The notes under the pieces are model-generated. The model saw nothing but the letters and a program-made list of their open reading frames with translations, ran no database searches and was not told where the DNA came from. DNA of 64,000 bases from Flaveria trinervia (taxonomy: Eukaryota > Streptophyta > Magnoliopsida > Asterales > Asteraceae). How positions within the stretch are numbered: position 1 is the first letter of the stretch; every line of letters begins with the position of its first letter. The translations under genes were made by a program, and so were the position numbers. Positions 24,498-36,619 of the stretch are shown here, one piece after another. The stretch lies in NCBI GenBank assembly GCA_025506515.1, contig CM046453.1, positions 33,437,715 to 33,501,714 of the forward strand, read 5' to 3'.

Positions 24498-27400
24498 TCA
24501 CTTCCCCATAATGAGTCTGTACGACTCTCTTGTGTAGGCCTCAAGGAAGGTGATTTGTTCCTCCATGGTTAGCTCTTCAGCACCTCCTTCAAACAATGAT
24601 TCCGGCCCATAATACTCAGACAGGTATTTGGCCTGTTTCCCATTCTTTAGCTCCACAGTTGTTATTATTCTGTAAGCAAACTCATCCGGGTGATTACCCT
24701 CTAGGAACAACTGGAGCTCATTTTTCCTGACTTCTTCAAGCCTCTTGTAAACTAACCCCTTTTTCACTATTTGTTTTCCAGCATCTTCTGAGGGGTTAGA
24801 TTAGCTTTGTAGGCCTTCTTGAAGTCTTCTAGGATTTCCCAGGGTGAAACTACAAAGACCAGAGAGATCACTTCATCTACGATCTTTTTCACCTGGCCAA
24901 TGTATCTCGAGGTATATTGTCTTATGAATTCTGTGAGAGACCCTGGGATCAGGCCAAATCCTCACTCTTTCCTTTTGATATTGAAAGGTATGCCTGAGAG
25001 TGTAAAGTCTGAGGGCTTGCTCCTTCATATTGATGATGGAAGATGTGGCTGCATAAGCTTTGTCAACTCTCTTCAGCAATTCCTCATCATGCTGTTTATG
25101 AAGCTCTTCTTCTTCTAGCTTCACTTTAACCATTTGTCTCTGGACTTCAGGAGTAATTGCTGAGGAGTGACTTGTGGCCTTAGGCAACTGAATCACAGCT
25201 GATAGCGGCAGCCTGTCTTCATCATCTTCTTCATCTTCTTCTAGCCTCAATATCCTTCTCTTCTTCTTCAAGGGTATATCATCGGTATGGGTTTGAGGGT
25301 AAGGGAGTTGGTTTGGTGGGTTGTGTTTTGGGTGGTTTGGTGTGGGAATGTTGACAGGCTGTGCTAGCATCCTTGAGGTGAGTGTGGCTTTTGATTGCTT
25401 TGCTAGCTCAGTCCTGCTCCCAGCACCCACTTCATTCAAAGCTTCAATAACAAGCCCTTAGTGTATGCTTCAGACGAACAGATCTTGGTGGTGATTGCCA
25501 AGATACTGTCCCTGGACCAAGCTTTGATCTCAATCATTGATCTTCCAAGATATTTTGCAATAAATCTTATCATGATTTCTAGCCTTTCTCTTTCTAACAC
25601 TTCATAACTTGCCCATCTATTCTGGATTTCTTCAATCTCTAGTCGTCGAATCTCAGAGTCAAGTTTGTTGGTGTCATGACCTTGCCTGAACAGCTGATCA
25701 ATGATGTTGTCCATTGATCTACTGTGTTCGGCATCAGCCTCTTTTATCAGTAGCTCCAAGGCTTTATCTTCAGCAATGTGCTCATCAGCACCTTTCTTTC
25801 GCTTGTAGGTGAGCATTGGTTGCTGTTCTTTCTCCTTTTGGGCTTGCTTCGCTTCCTTCTTTTCCTCGGATCTTTTCCTCTTCTGTTCTTTCACTGCAGG
25901 ACTCTCCCCCTTTTGGTTGCATTGGAGGAAGGGTTGAGACGCAGAAAGAGTCTTGTGGACAGCAGCATCAACCAGGGCTGTAATGTTGAGGAAAGCCTCT
26001 CATCAAGGGCTTTGATCACTATATCAGTGATTAGGGGGGTGATGAGAGGGAGGGAATTTTGAGTGCAGCACCTATTTGCTCAGGAGGGTTCTGTTCCTGA
26101 GAAGTAGGGCCTGAAGCGAGGCAGGTGGTTGATTTTGGGGTGGCTCTGTATTTGGGAAACCTTCAAGGGAAGGTGCCATCTGTGGGTGTGAGGGTGGCAG
26201 ATGGACTTGCATCCTGAGACAACTTGGCCAGCAGCTCTTTGAGTCTGCTAACTCATCCTCTAGAATGGTGTGTTGAGCAACTACATCGAAGAAGAAGCTC
26301 AGGTCATCATCAGTTGATACTGAATCACCTGACCTCCTGCTTAGAGAGGATGGACATGCACTGGGTGTAGACCAGTTGGTGCATGTGCCCCTTGTGCTTG
26401 GTACTGGGGACTTCCAGCCTCAGGACAATGTCCATCATCAGCAGTTGCCTCTAGGGAGGTCTTAGCAATGTTACCAGCCTCACTCTGGTCATGTGCTGAG
26501 TCAGAGGAGGTGGCAGCCTCACTAGATATTCTAAGCTCCTTCTCTACACCAGGAGATAGAATTGGGAAACCCCTGTGCTGTGGGTTCTCAGGTGCACTGT
26601 GTTCCTCCCCCTCAATTGTAGAGGTATTCCCAGTAATAAGTGGTTTCTGGGGAGGGGTGAGGAGTGCAATTGAGTCAGCACTTGAGCAACTATTAAAGTT
26701 GGGCTGTGAGGGGCGGTTGTTTGGGGTACGGGGGTAGAAGCAGTGTGCACCTGGGGGGTGGTGCTCTTCAATGGCAATCTCCTCAAGTGAGGAAGATCCC
26801 AGATAAGTAGGTGCCCCTTGGGTTGCTGCAGGCTCCTGTTGAGAGGAAGCCTGAGCGGCTGTGACTGGAGGAGTCATGGTATCCACTAGGGGGTTTGGAC
26901 TAGTGGATATATCCTGCGTTTGTTGTGCAGGAGCATCCTCAGGGGACTCAATTCCCTGAGTAGCCATTTTGGGTTTCTTTTTGGTGAGTTTGGTGGGGAC
27001 ATGGATTTGGAGGTGGTGGCTGTGGGTTCCAGCTGCGTGGGTTTTCGCAGCTTGGCAGCCAGTTTGAGTGTCCGGTCGGAGTTGTGCCGGGAGTATACTT
27101 CTGGCAAAACAGCCGTAGCAGGGACTCCCAAGCCAACAAGTCCCTCAGCATTAAGCTGGTCTATTATAATGGCCATTATGAACCGTGGATAGAGTATCCA
27201 ACGGTTGGCAGTTAGTTTTTGAGCCATATCTTTGAGCTCTGAAAATATTAATTCTGAAAAATTCAGTGGTTGTTGCTCAAGGATAGAATACATTACCTGC
27301 TGCCATTTGGTGGACATTTGATCCCAAGACGATGTCTTAGGGGCCAAACATACATTGACCATGTGAAAGATCAGGCGCTCAGCGTCATTAAAGTGTTTCT

Positions 27401-27772
27401 TCATGATGTGGTGGCACTGAGATCACCTTGATATCCATGCTGAGCAAATGATAGATCTATGGTGCCCTTCGGATATCCAGCAGGAGAAGTAGCATCACTC
27501 AGTTGAAGAATTTTACGGATTGTTGCAGGAGTAATCACTACTTCTTTGTGGTTGACGACTGACCGGAGGGATGTGTGTTGCTCTCCTCAGTATGACATTA
27601 CGTTCATCCAAAATTGGTTCAAGGATTCGGCTGTAAAACGGGGTCAGAAGGAATGCCTTGTGTATTGGGACTGAACCATAAGATCGATAGCAGTATCGAA
27701 CTTAGTCCAGATCGGCGATTTTGTGAGGTAGGCAACACAGTTGTGTCGCGGTTTAATTTGCATAGACGCCAT
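24498..27772 (-). pseudogene. Element B env-like gene (frameshifted)
   Basis: The ATG at 27772 opens MASMQIKPRHNC, about 65 bases after a TATA box. N-terminal blocks are an FW motif near 27618 and, from 27404, KHFNDAERLIFHMVNVC, SSWDQ and RWILYPRFIMAII. The middle is Pro/Ser/Thr-rich, then a long Lys/Glu/Arg-rich coiled-coil-like segment (25894-25440). The C-terminus has ELKNGKQAKYLSEYYGPESL (near 24650) and stops after MGK at 24498, a stop shared with G. Shifts occur near 27700, 27400, 26900, 26340, 25940, 25437 and 24870. No signal peptide or membrane helix is visible. The role is unknown. Confidence 0.8.
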
Positions 27773-28523
27773 GGAAATTTTTGGAGAGGAACGTTAGGTT
27801 TGAAGAAGATAAAGCATGGAGAGCTCAGGTAAGGGTATTTATAGGGTACGGGTGAGGAAACGACTGAAGGATGTGGTGTTAGTCATCAGTAGTTTTAAAC
27901 GACCGTTGACATGGTATTATCCTTTCAGACGTTGAAACAGCTGAAGTCGCGGTGTTAGGCATCAGTAGTTTAGAAAACTACTGAAGACCGTGGTTTTGAC
28001 TTCAGGTGATTGAAACAACTGAGGACATGGTGTTTGTCATCAGTAGTGAAACTACTGAAGACAGTGGTTTTGTCATCAGCTGTTGTAAACAACTGAAGAC
28101 TTGGTATTGGTCATCAGTAGTTATAAAACTGCTGAAGACGTGGTTTTGCTTCAGTTGTTAAAATGAAACAGCAGTGGTACAAACGACTGAGGAGAAAGTT
28201 CTCTTCAGCTGTTTTCGTCAATTCTTAGCTTTTCAGCTGTTTCAAACTGTCCTCAACACATTCATCAGTCTTTATGGCTGATTTCAGTTGTTTCATAGGA
28301 CATCAGTACTTATCTGTTTTTACTGATTTCAGTAGTTATGACTGCATCAGTAGTTGTAACTACTTCAGTAGTTTAGAGCAGATGAAGTACTTCAGTACTT
28401 GTGAGAACTTTTAGCCTTCAGTAGTTATAAAAACTACTGAGGTTAAAAGAGCTCATCAGTACTTATATGTGACAGGCACTCATGATCATCATATGAATTA
28501 CTGAGAGCATCAGTAGTTGTCAC
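27773..28523 (-). promoter_or_regulatory. Element B pol-env spacer with CAGTAGTT array and TATA box
   Basis: Non-coding, 750 bp, filled with CAGTAGTT/AACTACTG and related motifs as in A and G. A TATA-like CCTATAAATACC (minus) lies near 27833-27846, about 65 bases upstream of the env-like ATG. It probably acts as a promoter for that gene. Confidence 0.6.
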
Positions 28524-31500
28524 CTATTCTAGCTGCAGCATACCAAGCCTTAACACCAGGTTTTGGAAAGTTGAACTATCCAAAGGCTTAGTAAAAATGT
28601 CTGCAAGCTCATCAGCACTGGGCACAAACTTAGGATCAATCAGACCTTTTTCAAAACAATCCCTTATAAAATGATGTCTGATCTCTATATGTTTGGTCCT
28701 AGAGTGCTGGACTGGATTTTTGACAATGCAAAGAGCTGAAGCACTATCCATTAACAATGGAGTCTTAGTCTCTGTAATGCCATAATCCAAAAGTTGGTTT
28801 TGAAGCCAGAGTACCTGAGATGTACAGCTTGCAGCAGCAATGTACTCTGCTTCCGCAGTGGATGTAGCAACTGAGGTCTGTTTCTTGCTCTGCCAAGAAA
28901 TCAAGCAGTTGCCTAGGAATTGACATCCACCAGAAGTTGATTTCCTGGTCAACTTACACCCTGCATAGTCACTGTCAGAAAAAGCAACTAATTTACCAGA
29001 ATGTCTGGTAGAATACCATAAACCTAGAGATGGAGTGCCTTGCAGATATCTAAAGATCCTCTTGACTGCAATCAGATGAGACTCTTTAGGTGCAGCCTGA
29101 AATCTAGCACAAACACATGTAGCAAACATAATATCTGGTCTAGAAGCAGTTAAATACATCAAGGACCCAATCATACATCTGTAAAGTGTTTCATCAACCA
29201 CTTTACCTTTCTGATCTGAGTCCAGTTGTGTGGTGCTGCTCATGGGAGTAGAACAGGGCTTACAGTTTTGTAAATCAAACTTTTGCAAAAGATCTTTTGT
29301 ATATTTGGATTGATGAATAAAAATTCCATCAGCCTTTTGTTTGATTTGCAACCCCAGAAAGAACTGTAATTCTCCCATGGCACTCATTTCAAACTTCTGT
29401 TGCATCAACTTTGTAAAGGCATCACACAACTTTGGATCAGAGGATGCAAAAATGATATCATCTACATAAATTTGAACAAGTAGATTATGCCCAGCTTTCT
29501 TAATAAATAAAGTCTTGTCAATGGAGCCTCTAGTGAAATTGTTTTCCAGAAGAAAGTTTGACAATGTCTCATACCAGGCTCTTGGAGCTTGTTTTAACCA
29601 TAAAGAGCTTTATCAAGCTTATACACCCAATTAGGATGTTTATTGTCCTCAAAGCCTGGAGGTTGACATACATAAACCTCTTCTTTAACTTTTCCATACA
29701 AAAATGCACTTTTGACATCCATTTGAAAGACTTTAAGTTTTTGATAAGCAGCATAAGCTAAAAACAATCGAATTGCTTCCAGTCTGGCTACAGGGGCAAA
29801 GGTTTCATCATAATCAATACCTTCTTCTTGTGCAAACCCCTGAACAACCAGTCTGGCCTTGTTCTTAACAATAAGCCCATTTTCATCAGTTTTGTTCCTA
29901 AACACCCATTTAGTGCCTATTGCACACTTACCTGGAGGTAGAGGAACCAGTTCCCACACTTGCTGTTTCTTGAACTGAAGAAGCTCAAGCTGCATGGCAT
30001 CAACCCATCCATTGTCCTTTAAAGCAATGTGATAATTCTTTGGCTCTTGCTGACTGATGAGAGAGCATAGAAGCAGAAATTTGACAATTGACTTCTTGTT
30101 GATACTCCAGCAGTGATATCACCAATGATTTGAGACATGGGTGATTCTTCAGATCTTGATACACAATGAGATCTGTGCAAGTGTTTGTAGCCGGTTCAGC
30201 AGCAACAGATGGTGATGGTGAATCATTTCCTTGAAACCAATCAGTGGATGGTAATTCAAAGGAAGTTGAATTCGAAGAAATCTCATCAGCATTTGTTGTG
30301 GATGGTGCTACTGGCGCTACAGGAACATCAGGTCTAGTTGAATCAGGCAGCTGATCACTAAACCTGAAGAGGTGAGTACTGCAATCATCATCATCATCAG
30401 CAGTACCACCAGGTGGTGAACTGTTGACAGGAGCAACAGCAGGAGTTTGATAAGGAACATATTGCAGTATGTCCAAATCAAATAACTCCACAGGACTTTG
30501 TGGAATCTTGTCCTTTGGAGATTCATTAAACTTAACATGTAGAGTTTCTTCAACCATCTTTGTTCTGCAGTTGAAGACTCTGTATGCTTTGCAAGTAGAT
30601 GAATAACCAACAAAGTATCCTGCATCCACCTTAGGATCAAATTTGTGGAGTTGATCCTTTGTGTTGAGAAAAAACAGGGACACCCAAATGCTTTGAAAAA
30701 TGAAATCAGAGGAGCCAAATGATGGAGAACTTCATATGGAGTCTTCATCAACCTCTGATTTACTAAACTCTATTTTGCACATAACAAGCTGTGTTGACAG
30801 CTTCGGCCCAAAAGGTCAATGGCAAACCTGAGTCAGCCAGCATGGACCTTGCAGCTTCAATGAGGGTCCTGTTCTTTCTCTCCACTACTCCATTTTGTTC
30901 CGGAGTCCTTGGAATGCTGAACTGCCTTTGATTCCCTTTGAGAGATAGAAGTCATCAAGTGTATGATTTCTGAACTCAGTTCCATTATCACTCCTAATAC
31001 ACTTGACTGGAAGGGAATACTGCTTCTCAATGTACAGCAAAAGTGGATAATCTTCTGAGCAGCCTCATCCTTTGAGTGTAGAAAGAAAGTCCATACAAAT
31101 CTGGAGTAATCATCCACAATTACCAGACAGTATTTCTTCTTTGCCATGCTCATTACTCTCACAGGACCAAATAGATCCATATGCAGTAATTGCAAGCAGG
31201 CAGTGGACTTGGACACTTCAATAGGAGGAAATGAGACCTTGTGCTGTTTTCCTTTTAAACAAGCAGTGCATTTTCATCACAGTGGAACTCCTTTATTGGT
31301 AAGCCTCTGACTAAACTATTGTGGCTAAGCTGATTCATGTTTTTGAGATTAACATGACCAAGCCTCCTGTGCCATAGTTTAGATTCTTGAAAAGAGGCTT
31401 TGGAAAATAGGCAAGGATTGCCTTTGAGATCTATCTTCTTAGAGAGATCTAAGGCATACACTCTTCCTGTCCTGTTGGCTTTCAGGAGAGTGTGATCATC

Positions 31501-31850
31501 CAACACCTTGTCAATCAAGGGCAAAACTTTGGATGACAGAATCCTACAGTTTTGACTTGTGAAAAGGGCAACATGGCCTTTATCACACATTTGACTGACA
31601 CTCAAGAGGTTGTACTTGAGATTTTCCACATGATTAACATCATCAAATTTGATTTCTCCATTGGAGACAAAGCCCTTACCGATGATGTAACCCCTAGCAT
31701 CATTGCCAAAAGAGACAAATCCCTTCTTTCCTTGAGAGTAGTCATGAAGAAGAGAGATGTTCCCAGTCATGTGCATGGATCCCCACTGTCTACATACCAG
31801 ATGCTATTTTGGCATGTTGAAGAAACCTGCAATAATAAACAATCAGTTAG
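28524..31850 (-). pseudogene. pol: Element B pol: protease, integrase, RT, RNase H
   Basis: The protease DSG is at 31782-31790, but one G is missing right after it, so SMHMTGN reads in another frame. The pre-integrase block LWHRRLGH lies near 31380. The integrase first Asp is in HMDLFGPV (31175-31177); the second-Asp region and the Glu block near 30900 are frameshifted. RT has GTKWVFRNK near 29930 and YVDD at 29457-29468. The RT-to-RNase H part is intact from 29564 to the stop at 28524 (346 codons), ending MLQLE. It is the best-preserved pol 3' half in the window, but upstream shifts prevent a full polyprotein. Confidence 0.95.
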
Positions 31851-34680
31851 TTTTAGAGACCCAAACCTTTTTGGTTTTGGGCCTGGTCTCATCAATAGAT
31901 GGTAAACTAGCATGTTTATTTGTAACAACAGCCTGAGAGGAAGAAGATGGTGCAGAAGAGGAGTCCTTTGGCTTAGACCTCCTTTTCTGTGGTTTCAACA
32001 TAGGAGAATCTAGTTGGTTAACTCTACCCAACAGATGTTGTACCATCATCACCAGCTGTGTCTGATTTTGTGATAAAGCTTTCAGCTCATCAGACACATT
32101 GCTAGTGGAGTTAGATAAGGTCCTATGTTGTACCTTCTTCTTTTGAGCACCCTCAGCTGTCACCTGTTTAACTCCTTCCTTTTTGGATTGCTTTAAGGAC
32201 TTAAGGGTTACAGGATTTGATGTTGCTGATACAAATGTGGTCTCAAACTCAGTTTTCATTTTTACCATTTTCTCATTAATTTCTTCCTTTTGTTTGAGTT
32301 TGGAACCTCTTTTGTACCAACAATCATCTGTAAGATGATTGAACAAACCACATACTTCACATGGTTTCTTCTTCATCTTAGGTTGATCATCAACTAAAGA
32401 TGGTGAAGCAACAGAAGACTTGTTCTTCAATGTTGGAAGCATTGGTTGCTTTCTTGACAGCATCTTTAGTAGTCTTCAAACTCTTTCTACTGCCAGTTTT
32501 CTTCTCTTCAGTACTGACAGCAGTTGAAGTTTGAACTTCAGGAGTTGAATCCTGCTCTCAGTCCTTTCAGGACCTTCAGGATTGACTCCTGAGTTGATCA
32601 ACTTATTGATCATGTGAATGTCAGCATTTGGACCATCAACATCAGCTGATAGGTTCAAGGAGGACTTGATACTGACTGCTACTTCTGATTGTGCTGTATC
32701 AGAAGGTAGATCACATGACTTGATGGATTGGTTATCACTCTCACCATCAGATTCTACCTCTGCTCTTGGGGTAAAATCTGTAGGTGGAGCAGTGTGATTG
32801 TAACCAATTCCAAACTTCACATTTGAAGCAGATTGCTTACTAAGAAGCATTTCAAAACCTTTGCATGATTGTACCCATCTATCACACTCGACCTGGGTAA
32901 CTGCAAGGGTTTCTTTGAGATCTTTGTACTTCTCTAAAAGTACATCTTCTCTAGCCTTATCATCAATTATTTTGCAATTCAGTTTATAAACCTCATCATT
33001 TTTATCTTTGAGCACAAACTCAAACTCAGCTTTGTTTTTGGAAATTACTTGTTCTAGCTCAATGTTCTTATTAATTAAAGCTACATTTGCTTCTCTAATG
33101 GAAGCAAATGCTGCTATGCATTGTTCAGAACATAATTTGGCTTTTGCCTCAGAGGATACCTGTGATACCTGAGGTGTAGAGGCATTGGAAGATGAAGTAT
33201 CAGCAGACTCCAAAGCCATAAGAGCTAGATTCCCAAAGGGACTGTCACCACCATGTTGACCAGCACCTGAGAACAGTTGATCATGACCAGACAAGTCATC
33301 TGGTAAACTGCTCCAGTCAACAACTCCTGGGGTGAAGAAGCTGTGTGTTGAGATGAAGGTTGTTGAGAGATGATAGGAAGGCTGAGGTTCTGGTAATGCA
33401 TGAGGTTGTGGTGTCATAGGAACTTGAACTTGACTTGACTGTGGCATGTAATAACAAGGGTACTGATAAGGCATTTGACCCTGAGGAACAAAATATGCCG
33501 GAGATTGTTGTTGAGGATGATGACTAGATGTGACAGGATGTTGCCCTCTGTTTTGTTGACTGTTGCCAGGAAAAGTCACAAAGGGTGCAGTAGAGTTTGA
33601 TCAGTTGATCTACACTCTCTTGCAAAGTGTCCAAGCCGTTGGCATTTGTGACACCTCAACTTGCTCTTGTCAAAACCAACTTTGGTTTTGCCAGAGAGTC
33701 CTGGGAATTTTCTTCCAGTTCTTTTGTAGAACTTCTGAGATCTGATATTTATCAAGGCCATTTGGCTCAAAATATCCATCTCTTCTAAGTCATCATCAGC
33801 AATCCCCTTGAGATCATCCATAATGAAACATAAATTGTCATTATTACCCCCAGTAAACTGACCATCAACACTTACAAATGCAGAATTAGAAGTGCTCGAA
33901 GAGAAATTAATATGCTCATCATACTGGCATTCAGATGCAGCATATTCTGACTCATGACCCACCAAGGCAGTGTTGCCTTGTATAAAGTCTTCAGTGAGCT
34001 TTCCAGATGAAGACAGCTTTCTCTTCTGTTCTATCTCTCTCTCAAAAGTGAGCAATTTCCCATGGAGTTGGGTGAGAGATAGTTTGTCCAAACTTGCACT
34101 GGAGCGTAGGACAATAGTATATGTGTCCCATCTCTCAGGCAGTGATCTGAGAAATCTGTTATTCATCTGAATATTGGTGTATTCAAGTTTGACCATTTTT
34201 AGTTCAGAGATCAAACAAGAAAACCGTTCATATTGTTGAGTCAGTGTCTCACCCTTCTATGAGAGAATGTCTCATATTGTTGGGCAAGAATTTCTCTATT
34301 ATTTGCCAAGACCTCATGTTCCTCCAAATTGTTCTTTCAAAGCAATCCAGAGGTCATGGGCAGTTTCATGATGCATTAGCCCAGAATAGATTTCATTGGG
34401 CAAAGCCATGGCCAGAATTCCATGGGCTTTTGCATCAATCTCAAGCAACTTTTATCCTCATCTGAGTATTGCTCCCTCCTCTTCGGAACCATTTGATTGG
34501 TTTCCGGGTTATTCACCATAGGCTTGTGTGGACCATGTACCACAGATGTCCAACACCTGCGCTGTTAACAGACAGGTGATGGAGCATACGTCTTTGCCAT
34601 ATGTTATACTCATTCCTAACCAGCATAGGAGGCTTGGTTGAGGAACCAGTATTGTGAGGATCATTGGAGGGAGTGGTCAT
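31851..34680 (-). pseudogene. gag: Element B gag with two zinc knuckles (frameshifted)
   Basis: The ATG at 34680 opens MTTPSNDPHNTGSS and leads into a block with RNEYNIWQRRM, typical of Sirevirus gag starts; a stop soon follows. The capsid-like part is open from 34214. The first CCHC knuckle, CHKCQRLGHFAREC, is at 33612-33653. A Gln/Pro/Tyr-rich segment and a long coiled-coil-like stretch follow (33579-32476). The second knuckle, CEVCGLFNHLTDDC, is at 32320-32361. Shifts occur near 34500, 34240, 33590 and 32470. The ATG was chosen because it is the first one after the primer site and is followed by the conserved W block. Confidence 0.85.
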
Positions 34681-34901
34681 TTTCAGTTCAAAAAACAGTT
34701 TAGTTCAAGTTTAAAAAGAAGTTTAGACAAACCACAACAAACTCAATGAGAACCAAGAAAAGATCTCAGGATGAATGAGCAGAAATACAGAAAAATTCAA
34801 TCTCTATAACCGTTTCTTGCAAAAACAAAAGCTAATTCAATCAAATTGGATCTTGAATAGCAGTTTCAATGATCAATTATTAGATCGATCAATGATTAAC
34901 C

Positions 34902-34913
34902 GCTCTGATACCA
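34902..34913 (-). other. Element B primer binding site
   Basis: TGGTATCAGAGC on the minus strand, two bases inside the 5' LTR end. It is complementary to initiator-Met tRNA. The leader to gag (34681-34901) holds nothing else I recognise. Confidence 0.95.
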
Positions 34914-34915
34914 TT

Positions 34916-35796
34916 TGACAGGATCAGTGATCACAGGTTTGATGTAACAGAATATAAAGCAGCGGAATACAAAACGAATTAGACAAATTGTAGCAAGCTA
35001 ACAATATATGTGAGCATTAAGATCGCATACAGTTATAGGGAGAGTATGTATTTCTGATTTCTGGGAATGTTTATAGATGAAGAATATTTCTAATCGAATC
35101 AATCATTCATTCCATTCAATTCATATCATTCACAATTACAATAGGTTGTCACTCCTTATATAGAGTGCAACAGTCACTGCTGTTATCACGGAAAGTGACA
35201 ACTGGCAGATCCATACAGAAATAACTAATTCTTAACAAACTACTGAAATGTTCAAACTACTGAGAACATATCAGCAAGTTAAGTACAAAATATAAAACTA
35301 CTGAAACTACAACAACTGAAGAACAAGCTCTTCAGTCGTTTTACAAAACTACTGAAACAAAGAAAATAAAACTACTGATATCACAACTACTGAAGAAGTA
35401 CTCTTCAGCAGTTGTGACAAATACTGAGGCTTCAGTACTTGATCTTCAGACTTTGACCTTCAGGCGTTTCATCAGCTGATGACTTCAGTAGATATCATCA
35501 GTGATGTCTTCAGTCTTTGTCTTCAGACTTTGTACATCAGTTGTTGATCTTCAGCACTTGTGAACTCTTCAGCTGTTGTACTTCAGTACTTTGGTCTTTC
35601 AGCTTCAGCACTTGTGTTCTTCAGCTGTTGTACTTCAGCACTTTGGTTCTTCAGCTGTTAAGGTCTTCAGCACTTGATCTTCAGCTGTTGAAGTCTTCAG
35701 CACTTGTCAAAACTGATGAGGCTTTCAGCAGTTGTTGTGATACCGTGTGGGACTTAGAGGTTTTCTGATCTTGGCTCATTGGTTTTTGGTCCAACA
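34916..35796 (-). repeat. Element B 5' LTR
   Basis: 881 bp, matching the 3' LTR. On the minus strand it runs from TGTTGGACC to GATCCTGTCA. A TATA box TATATAAGG lies at 35154-35162 with the CAGTAGTT array upstream. Confidence 0.95.
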
Positions 35797-36619
35797 GACC
35801 GAATGAGTCAGTCGACCGATGAGATAGTCGGCGATGATGCGATGATAGGCCAATAGTAACGACTGAACCTCAGTCGCCCGATTGAACTGAGCGATGAGGC
35901 CAGCGGTCCGAATGACCAGGTTAGTCTTAAGGGTTTAACGATCGCAATCACATCATCACTCCCAAAACACCCGAATGAGTTCTTACGTACCCTGTCGAAA
36001 TTGCATCCGATTTGATCTACTTGCGGTTAGATCTTATTCAGTGACGTTTACAGTACACTACTCCTTGATCCTACAAAAATCAGTACATTCACCGAACCAC
36101 AATAGCGACATGGATTAAATCAAGAACCGAACTGCGACTCGACCTAATCACTCCTACGTAATGAGCAAAATGTTAAATTGAGTTTAATGTTATTAGTGAC
36201 AAGTATACGAGACTAATGGACCATACACAGGTTTTAAAAGACTTAGAAGGGTCAAGATTCGACACAGGGATCGAACAGGGGGGCAAGCGATGGTCGTCGA
36301 ATGAATCAATCGCACGATTGAACCTTGCGATTGGATCATTCGACCGACTGAACCACCCGAATGAGTAAGTCGGCAGATTGAACTCAATCGCATGTCTCAG
36401 TCGGCAGATGAATCAATCGCATGCCTCAATCAGCCGTTGAACTCAATCGCATGTCTCAAACACCGATTGAACTCAGTCGCATGTCTCAAACAGGCGACTG
36501 ACTTCAGTCGCATGATTCATTCGCACGAATGAATCAAAATGACTTTCAACTTTACACTTAGAAACAGAAGTCTCATGTCTTATGTCTTAATAGTTCTATG
36601 TCTTGTGTGTTACAGATAA
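35797..36619 (+). promoter_or_regulatory. Element C pol-env spacer, downstream part
   Basis: Continuation of C's spacer after B. A dense array of CGAATGA, CAGTCG and CGACTGAA motifs occupies 35797-35900 and 36290-36535. A GTAAGT splice-donor-like hexamer is at 36365-36370, and a pyrimidine/TG-rich acceptor-like TGTGTTACAG ends at 36615, four bases before the env-like ATG. I see no convincing TATA box here, unlike the other families. Confidence 0.5.

Larger units (their letters stand above)
23396..35796 (-). mobile_element. Element B: complete family-1 Sirevirus-like element
   Basis: About 12.4 kb on the minus strand: 5' LTR (35796-34916), primer site, gag, pol, spacer, env-like gene, polypurine tract, 3' LTR (24283-23396). 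It lies inside the motif array of C's pol-env spacer, the innermost insertion of the nest. The five bases on each side are AGACG and GACCG, not a clean duplication. By eye the LTRs differ by about twenty events, roughly half of them small indels. Confidence 0.95.
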
